In this document: piece by piece, positions 37,589 to 50,144 of the stretch
Position numbering within the stretch: position 1 is the stretch's first letter
Layout of the letters: each line of letters opens with the position of its first letter
Assembly (NCBI GenBank): GCA_003993805.1
Contig: RSEF01000004.1
Location: 24,633,505-24,697,504, forward strand
Origin: Himantopus leucocephalus
Taxonomy: Eukaryota; Chordata; Aves; Charadriiformes; Recurvirostridae
Reading direction: 5' to 3'
Length of the DNA stretch: 64,000 bases
The notes under the pieces: model-generated
Seen by the model: only the letters and a program-made list of their open reading frames with translations
Databases searched by the model: none
Told to the model about the DNA's origin: nothing
Translations under genes and position numbers: made by a program

Positions 37589-39540
37589 ATGTCAATTGTG
37601 AAGTCCCTGTGAGGTTACATATAATCTGCACTTAGCATCTGACTGATTTAGTTTAGGGATCCCACATTCTCAGCAAAATCCCATTTTACTCAAAACAGGG
37701 CTATGGAAAAACTTCTAAGTGATCAACCCTTTCATTTAAGATCAGGATGTTCATAAGAGAAAAAGAGATCCCACTTTTTACATTCTACATGAAGAGAGAG
37801 AAAAAATTAATAGCTGCAACGAGTTTCTCTTTAAGAATAAGTAATTTAATTAATAAATGACAGTGTACTCCTAAGCAGCTATGTTTAGGGCTCCACTGAG
37901 GCTGTTTCTAGAAAATGGCCACTGCTAAATCCACATTACGTACCCAGTTGGTCCTTTATGTGATGCAATACAGCAAATTCTTTATTTTTGTATAGTGTTT
38001 TGCAATGCCTTAACATTCTTCCCTCCCTCTATTTTTTTTTCTTTTTCCACAGGAGTTCTGTCACGTCTCTTCTGTACCAGTTTCTGTTATTTCACATTCT
38101 TTCATCTACCAAGGCATAGTAAAACATTTCAATATTTATTTGTTTTTGTTGAGGTCACACCCTTCACTTTCTGATTTCCCTTCCTGGAAATCTAAATCCT
38201 AGAATTGTAATGTTTTATCTGCAGGATGGCATCTTCTCCAATGTCCTGCTCAAAGCAGAGACCTTAAAAACTAACTTAAAGTTCTGTTAGTAATTTTTGT
38301 CACATACTTCCCGGAATATTTGAACAAATAAACCACTGGACTAACAACTAAATGAATGACTTCTACCAGATGTTATCTACATTTAAAAGGAAGAGATAAT
38401 ACAATCTCAACAACAGCTTGCTGAAATTTTAAGCTAGATTCACCTGTATAGAAAGAAATTTAATTGTGTCTATTTCTTTAAAAAGATTCTAGTGGCTTTA
38501 TAGTTTAATTGTCTTTTACTTCACTAGAGTACATAAATATTAATATAAGAAAACATATTTATTTGTGAAAGAAAATATGAGAGCATATGCAGTATAATAC
38601 AGATAGAAGGGATGAAATGTGTTTTTTTTTTAAATGGTGGCCATCTTGCATACAGGAAGCATTGTAAAGAAGAATGTATGGGTACAAATCTTTAATATAA
38701 AACATCCCTTTTTTCCCTCTGTAGTATCAACTAACTATTTAGCATGAAAATATCCGGAAAACCTAGTCTTCATAGTGAACTGTGTTCCTTTATATTGCCA
38801 GATGCTCTTAACCCTGAACTAGATTAGCTCCGTAAGTTACCTGAATGAGTGTCCCATTTAGTTTGATCTAATTACTACCTTTTCTCCTATGATATCCATT
38901 TAAGTTCTTTAGAAGAATGTCACAATATTAACCTGAACTAATGGAGCTCCCAAAATTAGAAGTCCATTATAGGAGAGGTTAAAAAAAAAACAAACCACCA
39001 CACGACGCATCTTTGTCACAGTATTTTTCAGTCCATGTCTAAGGAACTTACCAGTCACAACTTGTCCTCAACTTCGTATGTTCTCACCTGTCAGGAAAAA
39101 ACATCTATATCAACTCTTAGAAGAAAATATTTCAGATTTGTTTTCAGAAATACTTCAGAAATATTCAGAAAAACACATCAGATGCTTGATGATTTGCTAA
39201 TATCCCTTGATATTAACATGCCCATCATCAGTTAAGATTTTAGGGGCACAAAATACTTGGAAGGCTGTCATAATGTTAAAAATAACACAGCAAACAAAAT
39301 TATATGTATCTCTATCTTTTCATAGGGATGAGAAAATTAATAAGATAAAAATCAAAGCTGGCATTTCAATAGCTGGTATTAGGATGAATTGGAGATATTA
39401 TAATCCACAACGTCCAAGCAGTTCCAGTATGGTAAAAGAGTGAGTTCAGGAAGAGCCATCACAAACTATATTCCCCAGCCAATAAAGAAACCATTCTGAA
39501 GAGGTTCTCATTAGCTTCTTATAACACTTGAAAATTGTTA
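37589..39540. other. Unique AT-rich noncoding DNA
   Basis: No gene or repeat recognised. Short T runs are present (about 38031-38041 and 38622-38631). Frames of 66-78 codons near 39.0-39.4 kb have no known domain. Confidence 0.55.
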
Positions 39541-39590
39541 TTGGTTGGAGTTTTTTGGGCTGTTTTTGGTTTGGTTTTTTTTTTTTTTTA
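39541..39590. repeat. G/T-rich low-complexity run ending in T15
   Basis: GTTTTTTGGG- and TTTGG-type units lead into fifteen consecutive T residues (39575-39589). Confidence 0.85.
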
Positions 39591-41160
39591 AAGAAAGTCA
39601 TTATGGTTCATCTCTTCTCTGTAAGGAGGACTCTATTTCAATCCCCTTTTAGTATAATTTTACATTGCAAAATAAGATAATTATAAGGAAAACAGCCACT
39701 ATTAATGGTTTTGCTGGGTGAAAGGGCTGACTAATTTACAAAGCAATTTATTCATTCTCTTGTACATTTCCATTTGGCATTATTGCTTTCAGATTATTTC
39801 CTTTCCACTGAACAGCTTTTTAAAAAAAAATTATTATTCCCTGGTACATTTTCTGTTGGTTGGAATGTCTCCTTTCCCTTTCTGTGGACTGATAGAAATC
39901 CATAAACCAACATTTTTAAAAGAACTTTTAGCTTTTTAAGCAACTATATTACATTTTTATGTCGCCTTCTGTCCAAGGTTTCTAAGTGTGATTATCGTCT
40001 ATAGTAAAATAACTTACTTGTTATGCACTTCTTAAATGGCCCAATTCAGATTTAATAGAGGAAGTTAATGTGCAGATTTTTAAAATGAGCCCAATCAGTG
40101 AGTGGGCTCAGAAGGAGCACATTAGTTAAAAAAGGGAGCAACTTGTTTCCAGAGTATCCCTTCTAACCTTAAAAAAAAAAAGAAAAAAAAAGTCCTTGTA
40201 GAAATGTCACTGTCCTAAAATGTCTGATCTTAGCCCAATCTTTAAGGTTTTTCAAGTCACACATGAATAAAACAATACTGAAAAGAATTTCAGTTCCATT
40301 TTATAAAAACAGGTTACCTGACTGCATTATGTACCTGAGGAACAATTAATAGATAAGAGAATGAAAAATAGTGTAGCCCTTAATGATGCAGAGGAAGTGC
40401 AATGTCAGCTGAAAATAACCCATTATTATTGTGTGCTAGGAGTAACTAATTGATTCTATATGCTTATTTATCCAATAAACTATATACTCATTGTGGTATT
40501 AATCCAAATTTACTCCTAAAACCAGGAACACCAAATTAAAATTTTATAGCGACAGATTTCTATGTTATATGCATTTTCTGTGTTGGAAGCTGTCAAGGTG
40601 CTTCAGGAGGATGGGAAATGCGGTGGAATACCCGCATGCCATGGATCAAAACAGCACACTCCTGCAAATTCTTGAAGGACAAACCCATTTATTCCTTTAC
40701 TGTGAGCTGGACCCCTGGGAATGACAGACAAAACCCTCTAAGTGATTACTTTTATTTGACAGCTCTTTTATTTGTACACTCAAAAGACTCTAGGTGTGGA
40801 CCAAGACCCAACTGCAGGAGCAGCTGTTTATCAAAACCAGAAATATACTGTTATTTCTCCTAGTCAGCTTGCCATCTAGGTAGAAGATGAGATGTAATAC
40901 AAAGAATGCACATGGGGCAATAACAAGAGGCAGTGAACTCGACATGTCAGTTAAATAACTGATGTGTTATTTTTCACTATACATCAAGAACAAGCAGAGT
41001 GTTTGAGTCATGATAAGGTAATGTGATGGACGGCAACAGGGTGTTTTTTTCACCCACATGGGAGGTACAGCCTGGGACATGCATGAAAGTATCATAACAA
41101 CTTAAGAATTGAACAACTGAAAATGATATCATTTTTCGGTGAAAAGCAATAGATATCTAA
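39591..41160. other. Unique AT-rich noncoding DNA
   Basis: No gene recognised. It includes a 21-base A-rich run (40171-40191). 40380-40560 is AT-rich with homeodomain-like words (TAACTAATTGATT) but with no supportable call. Frames of 73 and 81 codons (39718-39939, 40618-40863, plus) have no known domain. Confidence 0.5.
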
Positions 41161-42010
41161 TTAGAGGAAGAGAGACCACTTAGGGCCTTGAACGGGAACA
41201 CACATTTCTCACATTCAAAGTGAGCATATTTTTCAGCAAATTTTCACTAAATGTGAGCAGCCCAAAACTTTATTTATAAAAGACAACAGAAAAGGCTGCA
41301 GCAAAAATTCAAGATGGTCTGGACAGTTTTAGCTGGATGTGTGGTTAAAATAAGATATTACCCAGAAAATATCTACAGAATTTATATGTGATGTGTATGT
41401 GAGGACCTACGCTAGTATCATAGAAAATTGCCAAATGGTCTCCAGTCGTGACTGACAAGTAATGACTGAGGAAGGTGGTAGTAAGGAGAGATTTGGGTGG
41501 AAAAAATTAAGACCTCTGATGTAACAGTTGTGAATTTGAGTTGATGCCGCAGTGACAAGATGTGAGTGACAGATGTGTGATTCACGCTCCTAGAGGCAAT
41601 AGTTGAGATGAGCAACGGATGAGAAATAAATTTTACAAAGACAAAAAGATCCAGGACAGAGCCATGTGAGACCCCAGAAAAGAGCTAGAGGGGGAACTGC
41701 TGTAATACATGCTGAAGGAGTGATTACAAATAGATCCAGAAGGCCAGGGGGTTGAAGATAAACTCATCTCAGGCTGAAGAGTTCTTAACATGCTAGGCGT
41801 TTGCATGAAAGCAGTCATTGAAGGCTTTGGCAAGAGCAGTTTCAAAAAAATATAAGACTTGGATGCTGGATTAGCAACAGTCTATGACTGAATGAGAATA
41901 GGGAAACTCTGTTAGACAAACTTAGAGATGATACTTATGGTATACCCATGACATCTGTTTTTCTCAGTTCTTCAGATGAGAGGTATTGGGACGGGGAAAG
42001 GAACTTAAGA
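41161..42010 (+). repeat. Possible ancient amniote interspersed repeat
   Basis: Several blocks recall, from memory and in the same order, an old high-copy repeat of amniote genomes. They are: GGGCCTTGAACGGGAA; GAATTTGAGTTGATGCC; GACAGAGCCATGTGAGACCC; TCATTGAAGGCTTTGGCAAG followed by AGCAGTTTC; and GGATGCTGGATT followed by TGAATGAGAATAGGGAAA. I cannot name the family with confidence. Divergence is high and no terminal repeats are visible. The segment is purine-biased on the plus strand. Confidence 0.35.
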
Positions 42011-42750
42011 GCAGGAAGAGATTAAGGAAAATCAGAAAGAAAACAGGAAAAGTGAAAATGAGGAATCAGCAGCTAATATGGGATGATCATGCTGTGTCAA
42101 AAGAAGAAAAAGAAATTAGATAAGAGAGTTTCTTATACACATCATACAAGGGGCTGTTCAGGGAATGGCAGAAACCTCGAAGGACAGGAACAGCCAGGTT
42201 ATATTTCTCACTATTCTTCTGGAAGAAATCAAGATCCTCTGCAGGGAGAGAAACAGAGAGAAGAGGAGGGATTTTTGAACATTTAAACAGCAAACTGGAT
42301 TATAAACATGAATACAACTAACATGGAGAAGTTCAGCTGGGAATCAGGCAAGCCTGGAACCTGCATTGACAGATGTGAACCAGGAGAAATCAGCATAAGA
42401 AGAGATTTTCCGCAGAGATGTTTTGCATCCTGAGCTGGGAAACCCCCAAATCCAAAGCTGCGAACTGAGAAGTCAAGAAATGCAGAAAGATGAAAAGGAG
42501 TAAACTCAAGGAAATTCACAGCCTCTGCAAAAGCAGGAAAGCCAGAGACTTTCTGAGGAACCATCGAGACTGATGTTGGGTGCCTGGTGCAAGGGAGGGC
42601 CCTTGAGGTGATGCCAAAAGTGAACAAGAGACAACTGGAAGTGGAGAACTGCATTGGTACCACCTCCCTTTCCCCTGCCCAATTACAGCAACCTCAGCAA
42701 GGATCCTGTCTTAATCTTGCACATGCTCAATGTTAATGAAGCTCTCCGAT
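42011..42750. other. Purine-biased sequence continuing from the repeat
   Basis: The plus strand remains A/G-rich. The minus strand correspondingly keeps a frame of 123 codons open from an ATG at 42654 down to 42283 (126 codons counted from an upstream GTG). It is rich in Phe, Ser, Leu and Pro, as expected for pyrimidine-rich DNA. I see no domain and treat the frame as compositional. It may be part of the same old repeat. Confidence 0.4.
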
Positions 42751-42820
42751 AGGAAAAGGAAAAAAAGGGGAAGGGGAAGATGAAAGGAAAGGGGGGAAGG
42801 GAAAGGGTAGTAAAAGGAGG
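42751..42820 (+). repeat. Homopurine tract (A/G), 70 bp
   Basis: 67 of 70 bases are purines, interrupted by single T residues at 42781, 42808 and 42811. G runs of 4, 4, 6, 3 and 3 occur, but a 14-base spacer splits them, so a strict four-run quadruplex motif is not met. Mirror-like GGAAAGG units could allow triplex (H-DNA) formation. Confidence 0.9.
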
Positions 42821-43571
42821 TAGCTAAATAGAGATAAACAAGCCTGGTTATTTTGCCAGTTTTCGAATTAATGAGATTAGAATAAAAAGCCCCAATTACA
42901 AGACAAATGGCCTAATATCTTCTCTAATATCCTTTTTATAGATGTACAGTTTAACAATAAATGACTGCAGTTAGCTTGAGATAGTCAATATTGTAGCATT
43001 TTTGTGATTTTCCTCTCTCTAGGCACAAAGGTAGTTTTCTTTCTTTTCTTTCCTTTGTTTGGGGTAGTCTCTAAACATATTGCTAATAGTACTTTCATCC
43101 AGTTTGCTCCTTCAGACATACACATGTAGATGCATTGGATACATTGCCAGATCCTTGGCCAAGTACAATTCTGCTTAATGCCATTACTGGAGGGAGAACA
43201 TCTGTGAGGGAGGGAGGGAAATGCTGCTAAACTAACCAGTGACACCCTCTTCAGCCTGTAATCATTAGGGTCAAAGACACTGTGCTTCACACTGCTGACC
43301 CTCAACTGTGTAGACCTTTTGCAACACTGAGTCTGGTTAACATTATTTTGACAATATCTTTATAAGTTACCATGCTTTATCACGCTTATTTCAATTTCAT
43401 GCTTTCTCTTAATTTTATGGCTTTTTATTAGTAAATCCTGAGATAAAATGATTTAAAATCTATGTATATGTGCACATACACACTGAAAAAATCCATGGAA
43501 ATTTGTCTTGATAAATTAGCTAAACCTTTCTGTTTGTTTCTCTTAAAGAAACTCTTTAAAAGCTATGGGTA

Positions 43572-43595
43572 GTTTTATCTTTTTATAGATAAAAC
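43572..43595. repeat. Perfect short inverted repeat
   Basis: GTTTTATCT and AGATAAAAC form a perfect 9-bp stem with a 6-base loop. It is AT-rich and probably incidental. Confidence 0.8.
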
Positions 43596-45791
43596 CTTGG
43601 CCGTGTTTTATAGCTGTTCTTCAATCTCATCTTCTCCCAAGAACTTTGATACTGAGGGGTGGCAGTGTCACTTATGCGTCTATCCTCTCCCCAAAAGAAC
43701 TATTTCCTCTTATTGTATGTGTGTCTATGTGTACGCTCCATTTCTCAGGCACTGGACGTTTTAGATTTAGTTTAAATAAGGGTGTTTTCACCTGAGATCT
43801 TATTTCCTGGAAATTCAGACTTTGCAGTTTATTTCTGATGAGATGAGATCTGAAATACTCTTTTAGTTCCCATGACAGACTTACATGGATTTAAAAGAAG
43901 AGTGGTCATATCGTAAGTACTATAAGTACCTTCTTAAATGAGCTGTGTCCCCCTGTAAAGTACCAAATTCCCTCTGCTAAGTGTCATGGCTACCTTATCT
44001 CACCTACATCAGAACATGGTACAAGTGAAATAAAATGAACAAGCTCATGATGTCTTAACATTCATCAAAGATATCTTTGTAGTGTCCATGTCATACTCAA
44101 GTCTGCAGTCAGATTGATTAAGAAAATTTGAGGCCTTATCTTCTCCTCAGTAACCTTTCTAAAAATAGGGAAAAGGTGTAACAACCCTCAGAATGAAGAG
44201 ATCATTTAAATTGCTATGCTGTGGAAATGCCAAATACTCAAACACAGATATGAAGCTTATGCACTCTTGAAAATTTTCACCCTGGCACAATGAATAATGA
44301 CAGGCAGAGATTTTTTTAAAAAACACTTTCCCCTGGCAATTTGCTGTGTACCCAACCAACGCCAATCACCTCACCCCCCTCTACAAGAAATGAAATACTC
44401 TGGAACTCATCCTGTGGCTATGTTGGAGTTCTTTATGGGCTAAGACCTCCGATACCAGTTATATATTCATACTGTTTGTTTATAGGGTATTTTATAAAGT
44501 CATAAGAGAGAATGTGTGTACTGTGGCAGGGTTGCCAAATTGTACTCTGACAGCTAATGTGCTGTAGTGTGATCCATAACTCACTTCTGGAAGAGGCTTA
44601 AAATGAGAGAAAAAAACATTCCTGTAGCTTAGTAGAAAGTTTCCTAAGATTAGAGTGTTATGAGACTAGAAATTCAAATTGCACATCTTCTAACTGCTAT
44701 TTAAATTTCCAAGCCATTCACCACATGTTATTTAGAAAGTCCACAAGACATAATTTAAAATAGTTATGAAGAGCAATTATCTTATTTTTCATTAAGTTCC
44801 ATGTAATTCTTTAATCTTTCCCCCAAAAATCTACTCCACTGGGCAGAAGCATTACTTCTTGGAGAGAAGAAGTGTCACACTTTCCAGAAACAAGAGTTGG
44901 GATTTTATTGTCAAATTCAAACTCCTGCTAGTGGTGCAGCACTGTGTTGGAGTGGGGATGACTTCATGACTGATATCATTCTGGCGCTCAATGGCATGAT
45001 AAAAAAGACCCAAGCCTGAAATACAAGGACTGTTAATTGATTTTCTGTGCTTTTAAGAAGCACCTCTCAAAGAAAATGGCCTTCCACTTGCAGGAAGAGA
45101 TTTCCTTTATAGTTAACCCGTACCCTTTTGTAACTAAATCCATAAAGAATGAGCTACAATGAATTAATTTTCAGGATCCTCTAAACCTGGTGATTGGATA
45201 TACAAAATGCATGGGAGCTCAGTGTTACAAATCCTACATATCGAGTTTTCAAGCACTTTTCTTCTCTGTTCAACATGCAAGGAGGGTCGGATACAGAGCA
45301 TCATCGCCAGATCAGTGTGTCTTTGCAGCTGTAAAACAGTGAGGTCCAATTACAACTTAGGAACTGTACTAAAACGTTGAAAGATAATACACATGCTCTC
45401 AAGGATTACAATTCTGAAGAGGATTTTGATTAAACTAGCTAGTATTATGCGCTGCACGGTGCTGTGGTAACAGCAGTTTCACCTAATTCTCCTTTAAAAC
45501 AAATAAAGTGTACATCAATGATTTTTGCAGCTGAGGAAATGAGCTTCTAAGACTGATTTCTGAGACAGCAGTAACCTGCATTTGCATTTAAGACATAGGA
45601 TGTAATCATCTACCACCAACCCTTCCTCCCCACACACCTTCTCTTCATCTTAGTGATAAAGGGCCTGAATCCTGGCATCAGCCAGGACTAAAGCAATAAG
45701 CCAGAGTGCCCTGGTCAGTCCTATGTGGTTACAGGTAACAGCTAACCACAGAGAAACAAATACTCCAGAAAACCCCAATCTTTTGAAACTT

Positions 45792-45819
45792 ATCTGTGAT
45801 TATGGATCTGTGATTACAG
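45792..45819. repeat. 14-bp tandem duplication
   Basis: ATCTGTGATTATGG is followed directly by ATCTGTGATTACAG, two copies differing at two of the last three bases. Confidence 0.85.
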
Positions 45820-45856
45820 AGATAGTGGCGTATGAAAAGGCACGAGCTGTTATTTC

Positions 45857-46554
45857 ATCACAGAATCACAGAGTCATGGAATGGTTTGGGTTGGAAGGGA
45901 CCTTAAAGATCGTCTAGTTTCAATCCCCCTGCCATGGGCAGGGACACCTTCCACTAGACCAGGTTACTCAAAGCCCCATCCAGCCTGGCCTTAAACATCT
46001 CCAAACAAAGAATTTCTTTCCAATATCTAATCTAAACCTACCCTCTTTCAGGTTAAAACTGTTACCCTCATCCTATCGCTATACTCCATGATAAAGAGCC
46101 CCTCTTCATCTTTCCTGTAGGCCCCCTTTAGGTACTGGAAGGCCGCAATAAGGTCTCCCCAGAGGCTTCTCTTCTCCAGGCTGAACAACCCCAACTCTCT
46201 CAGCCTTTCTTCATAGAAGAGGTGCTCCAGCCCTCTGATCATCTTCGCGGCCCTCCTCTGGACCCACTCCAACAGGTTCATGTCTTTCCCGTTCTGGGGG
46301 CTCCAGAGCTGGATGCAGTACTCCAAGTGCGGACTCAGGAGAGCAGAGTGTAAGGGGAGAATCCCCTCCCTCGACCTGCTGGCCACACTTCTTTTGATGC
46401 NNNNNNNNNNNNNNNNNNNNNNNNNNNNNNNNNNNNNNNNNNNNNNNNNNNNNNNNNNNNNNNNNNNNNNNNNNNNNNNNNNNNNNNNNNNNNNNNNNNN
46501 TATGGTTGGCTTTCTGGGCTGCGAGCACACATTGCCAGCTCATGTCAGCTCATG
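45857..46554 (-). mobile_element. CR1 LINE, 5'-truncated, well-preserved ORF2 C-terminus, interrupted by assembly gap
   Basis: The best-preserved CR1 of the window. On the plus strand it opens with the octamer-type tail (ATCACAGAATCACAGAGTCA), then the conserved GGTTTGGGTTGGAAGGGACC block and 3' region. The ORF2 end follows in reverse complement. Read on the minus strand, one frame stays open through [47 protein letters not shown] and [20 protein letters not shown]. The 3' region lacks about 60-65 bases found in the copy at 3.9 kb; the junction is near 46003. Sequence on both sides of the N run (46401-46500) belongs to the same element. The 5' truncation point is near 46554. Confidence 0.96.
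46401..46500. other. Assembly gap, 100 N
   Basis: Exactly 100 N, the conventional placeholder for a gap of unknown size. It lies inside CR1 ORF2. Compared with the 31.8-kb copy, only about nine bases are missing between the flanks. Confidence 0.99.
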
Positions 46555-49500
46555 ATATGGATATTTCAAGCACTGCAGGATGGGGGAAAAATGTTCATTT
46601 TCTGGCATAGGAATTAGACTTGATCATGGTCAGAAATTCCAAAACTCCTATACTATTTCCCACTCCTTATTAACAATCTTCTCAGTGTGTGTAGCTCCTG
46701 CAGAATCCTTCTCCTGTTATAAAATATTCCTTCCACAGTTTACTGTGATGGTGTGTAACAAGTCTTCATGCAAAGTAATTATGTCTTCAACCTGTGCTCT
46801 TATTGGTCTTCTTTTCCAGAGGACCCAAATGCATGAGGACCACTAAAGGTGCTGTCTCAAATGGCAGACTAAGAACATGGAAGTACCATACTGATGCAAC
46901 CTCCTTGACTTCAGCAGGGGTTTAGTGAAATGATTTTGGAAAGAGATGGAGAAATGGAGGAAACTGAGGTTTCTTTGCTTCTTTCATCACCTCCATATAA
47001 AAATATGGAGGAATATGAGGCATCCCACATGAGTTTTGTTCATTGCAGTTTCATCACCTGAACATGAACTCCTGAAGAAGATCTAAGAAATGAGGTGGTT
47101 GTTACTAATATTGAACAAAAATAGAGAAATGGCATTATATATGTCAAAATCTAACAGTTTTGCAACCAATGACTGGAGACAAACTGCAGACAATATAGAT
47201 TAGAATTGCAAGACCAACCTTGAAAATGACCTTGTTCTGGCCAGTGAAAGACTAAATGAAAGACTAAGGCACCTCATATGAAGAAGTTTAAGAGGCAATT
47301 AGGTAATGATCAATTTTTTTTGTATGAAAGGAATATATCTCACAGTAGCAGACTTTTCAGTCTAGCCAAGTCAGGCTCTCCAAAAGAAAAATCATGAGCG
47401 CTCAAGTAAGGATTAAATTGCATTTTTTAAGATTATGTTTTTAAAATGAAGTTAGCAAGCTGTCGGAGCAGATTACAAAGGACTGAGCTAAGTTTTCTGC
47501 TATAAGGGCTCTTTTGGTCAAGAATGGATGCTTCTGTAAGCAGTATGCTGAGTTGGCTCAATGTGGAAATTTCCAAGGATGTTTTTCTGGCATGCAGGAG
47601 GTCAAGAGTAAGAAAACAAAAGTTCCTTTTGCCTTGAGATCTATGAGCCTTCTGAATTGAGAGAGATACCTTTTTAGTATAAGTATAGAAGACAGTTATT
47701 TTCTACCTTCAGACTCCAAGACCAGTGCCAAATCTATCTTGTCTTTAAAAGTGTGTTTTATGAGCTTCTCCAGGAAATGGGGGTGGAAAGCATTTTTATC
47801 TCAACAAGCACTGCATTTCCTTCTGGTTTGGTTTTGTTTTTTCCTGACTCCAGGAATGGTAAGCTCACTCCTGTTTGGTTGGCTGAGTAAATGCTCTCAC
47901 ATTAGAACCGTTTTTTCCTGTCTCTCACTCTTCACTGATTCATAGCCCTCTATGGAAGCAACTTAAAATTCACATTAATTTGCTAAATGTCAGCAATCTG
48001 AAGAATTCACAGGTCTATTTCTATACTGTTCCCACTTGATTATGAATCACCAACAAAATGAAACGTATGCACTGGGCGTACTTTTTGGCTACGTATTCAA
48101 TATAATTCTATGCCTCTCACTAAACACTTTATTGGGAGATAGATGATTATTAAGTCTGAAATAACCAGCTTATTCCTCTAGAAAAGCTTGTGCATCTTCT
48201 TGTAGAGTACTATAGGATTTCAGGTCTTCATTTTTGACTTCATGCTTTAGCGGCACTACTTTACAATTTTTCTTATGTACGCTTTTAGAGACAAACACAT
48301 ATTCTGAATTCTATTGGTTTGTTTAAAATCTAGTGCAGCCTGCGCCATAAAGCAAAACAAAGATCCTTAGAGTCATTACGTAAATAAACATCATTGTTAA
48401 AATCTATTCAGTGCACATCCAGAGAAGCCTGAAGCACAGTTTCTTCAAAGAAACACCGATTCTGCTCATTCTGCAGTGAATACCAGAACAGATTGGCAGC
48501 AAGAGCCTCTGGGTCTGCCCTGTAAAGCTTTCAAAATCATGTCTTTGTTGGCAATAGTATAATAAGACAGCTAAGCTCCTCTTTGCCAGCTTAATATTTT
48601 TGGCAGGAACAACTGTATTTAGCATAAAATACCAGTAATCAAGGTTGAGCAGCTTTGGTTTTTACACATTTTCCCACTTTTTCTATGAAAAAAAAATCAG
48701 AAACTAAAGATCAGAGACCTTAAAAATGCCTCCAATGCCAGCTCACATGTCTTGGCACAGGATATTCTATTTAAGACAATTTCCTTCAGACTTCTTTCCT
48801 ATTCTGCAAGTTTTATACTTCAGCACATCAAGTACATTCTCTTTGGAAAGATTAAAAAAAATAGATTGCGACTCCCTATCAAGGTTATCCTCACAGACAT
48901 CGCTAGGAAGGCAGAGGTTTATCATACCTCATTTGTAGCTTATCCAACCAACTCAAGGTAATTTTAAGGAACTTATCAAGAAAATCTCTCAGATAGATCA
49001 TTGAAAGGTGTCTATATGTAAGATTTAAAGCCTCACCACTTTTCAGTGCTCATCAACCACCCACTCCTAGGAGCTGCCCAGGTTCTCTAAGCATCTTTCA
49101 CTGGGAACTTCAACATCTGGCTTTTGACATAGCACAAAGCACATAAATCTGAATTAACCTGAACTTCAAAATGCCCAGCTTGAATCTCAGCCTGTAATTG
49201 TGCTTTTGGAGGTGTTTACATCTTCTCCGTGTGAGTCTGAGTATCTTTTTCAGATTGTCATCACTGAGTCCACCCACTTGAGAAACACAAGCAATGCCAG
49301 TGTAGTTTCCTCTCCTCATGTAGACAGTGGGAGACCTGAGCTATGTTCCTCTCTCCCCTGGGGGAACCCTTTATTAGATTATGCCTCCAGCACAACTCTA
49401 GCACTTTGGTGTACACCTATGCCATCTTGGTAGCCTCTGTTAGGAATCAAGGCCTGATCCACATTTAAACTTTTCAAAGCCACCGCCTTTCAGAGCACCC

Positions 49501-50144
49501 TAAATACATACACTGAGCAAAATTCAGTCACACCACATCTATATAGCCTGTCAGGAACAAACTGTGGATCCAAGCTACCTTTTGAACAATGCCTACGTCT
49601 TCTCTCAGAGGGAGCTCTCTGGCTTGTTCCAGACAGAGAACAGAAATAAACAAATGTGTACGTCGTTGGGCAACGAGAGGATTGGAGCCCCAGAGCAAAA
49701 CAGAGAATAATCCAAATTGACAGGATTTTTGCCCCTAATGCAGCTGCTCCAGTTCCTGTGGAGTACTTAACTCTCTGTTGGACAAACCCAACTGAGGAAA
49801 AGCTGAAGCCTGACTCTTCAAGATGCCCATATGAGAGAGGCAAACTTGGGTTTCAGTTCTTTTGTTGACTACATGGACTGTCCTTAGAGCCACTGGAACA
49901 GGAGTGGGTCTGGCTTCTCTTCAGTGTAAGTTACCAAGCCTCCTGCACCAATCCTAGCCAGCAACAGTTTAGCTGTTTCTTGCAAAATGGAGCTGGTTTT
50001 CCAGGAGACATTTCATTTCTGAAAATACCAACTAGCACTAGTGATGACAGTGTAACCTGCAGGATGGAAAAGGGATTTTTCATAAACTTTTTTGCACAAC
50101 AGAAGGGATGAAACCAAGCTTCCCCGTATTCAAAGCAAGTGCTT
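46555..50144. other. Unique noncoding DNA
   Basis: No gene recognised. A 12-base unit TGAAAGACTAAA/G is tandemly duplicated at 47245-47268. A 117-codon minus frame (49490-49843) and a 119-codon minus frame (49931-50290, running into the T-rich repeat) show no known domain. Frames overlap antisense in several places, as in chance ORFs. Confidence 0.5.
46990..47011. repeat. Perfect short inverted repeat
   Basis: CCTCCATAT and ATATGGAGG form a 9-bp stem around a four-base A loop. Probably incidental. Confidence 0.8.

Larger units (their letters stand above)
42821..45856. other. Unique noncoding DNA
   Basis: No gene recognised. A 106-codon minus frame (42985-43305) overlaps a CTTT-rich pyrimidine run (43035-43056) and shows no domain. 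Other frames of 61-68 codons are chance-like. Confidence 0.5.

Noticed and set aside
38658..38680. Partial likeness to the miR-1/miR-206 mature sequence (TGTAAAGAAG core)
   Set aside because: The seed region does not match, and the upstream sequence does not fold back into a precursor hairpin.
42283..42663. 126-codon minus-strand open frame
   Set aside because: The sequence is pyrimidine-rich on this strand, which depletes stop codons and gives Phe/Ser/Leu/Pro-rich translation. No domain is recognised.
42751..42820. Strict G-quadruplex motif
   Set aside because: Four G runs with loops of at most seven bases are not present; a 14-base spacer splits them.
46048..46530. 160-codon minus-strand frame through the gap
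   Set aside because: It is CR1 ORF2 sequence spliced through 100 N. It is a retrotransposon fragment, not a host gene, and the frame across the gap is an artefact.
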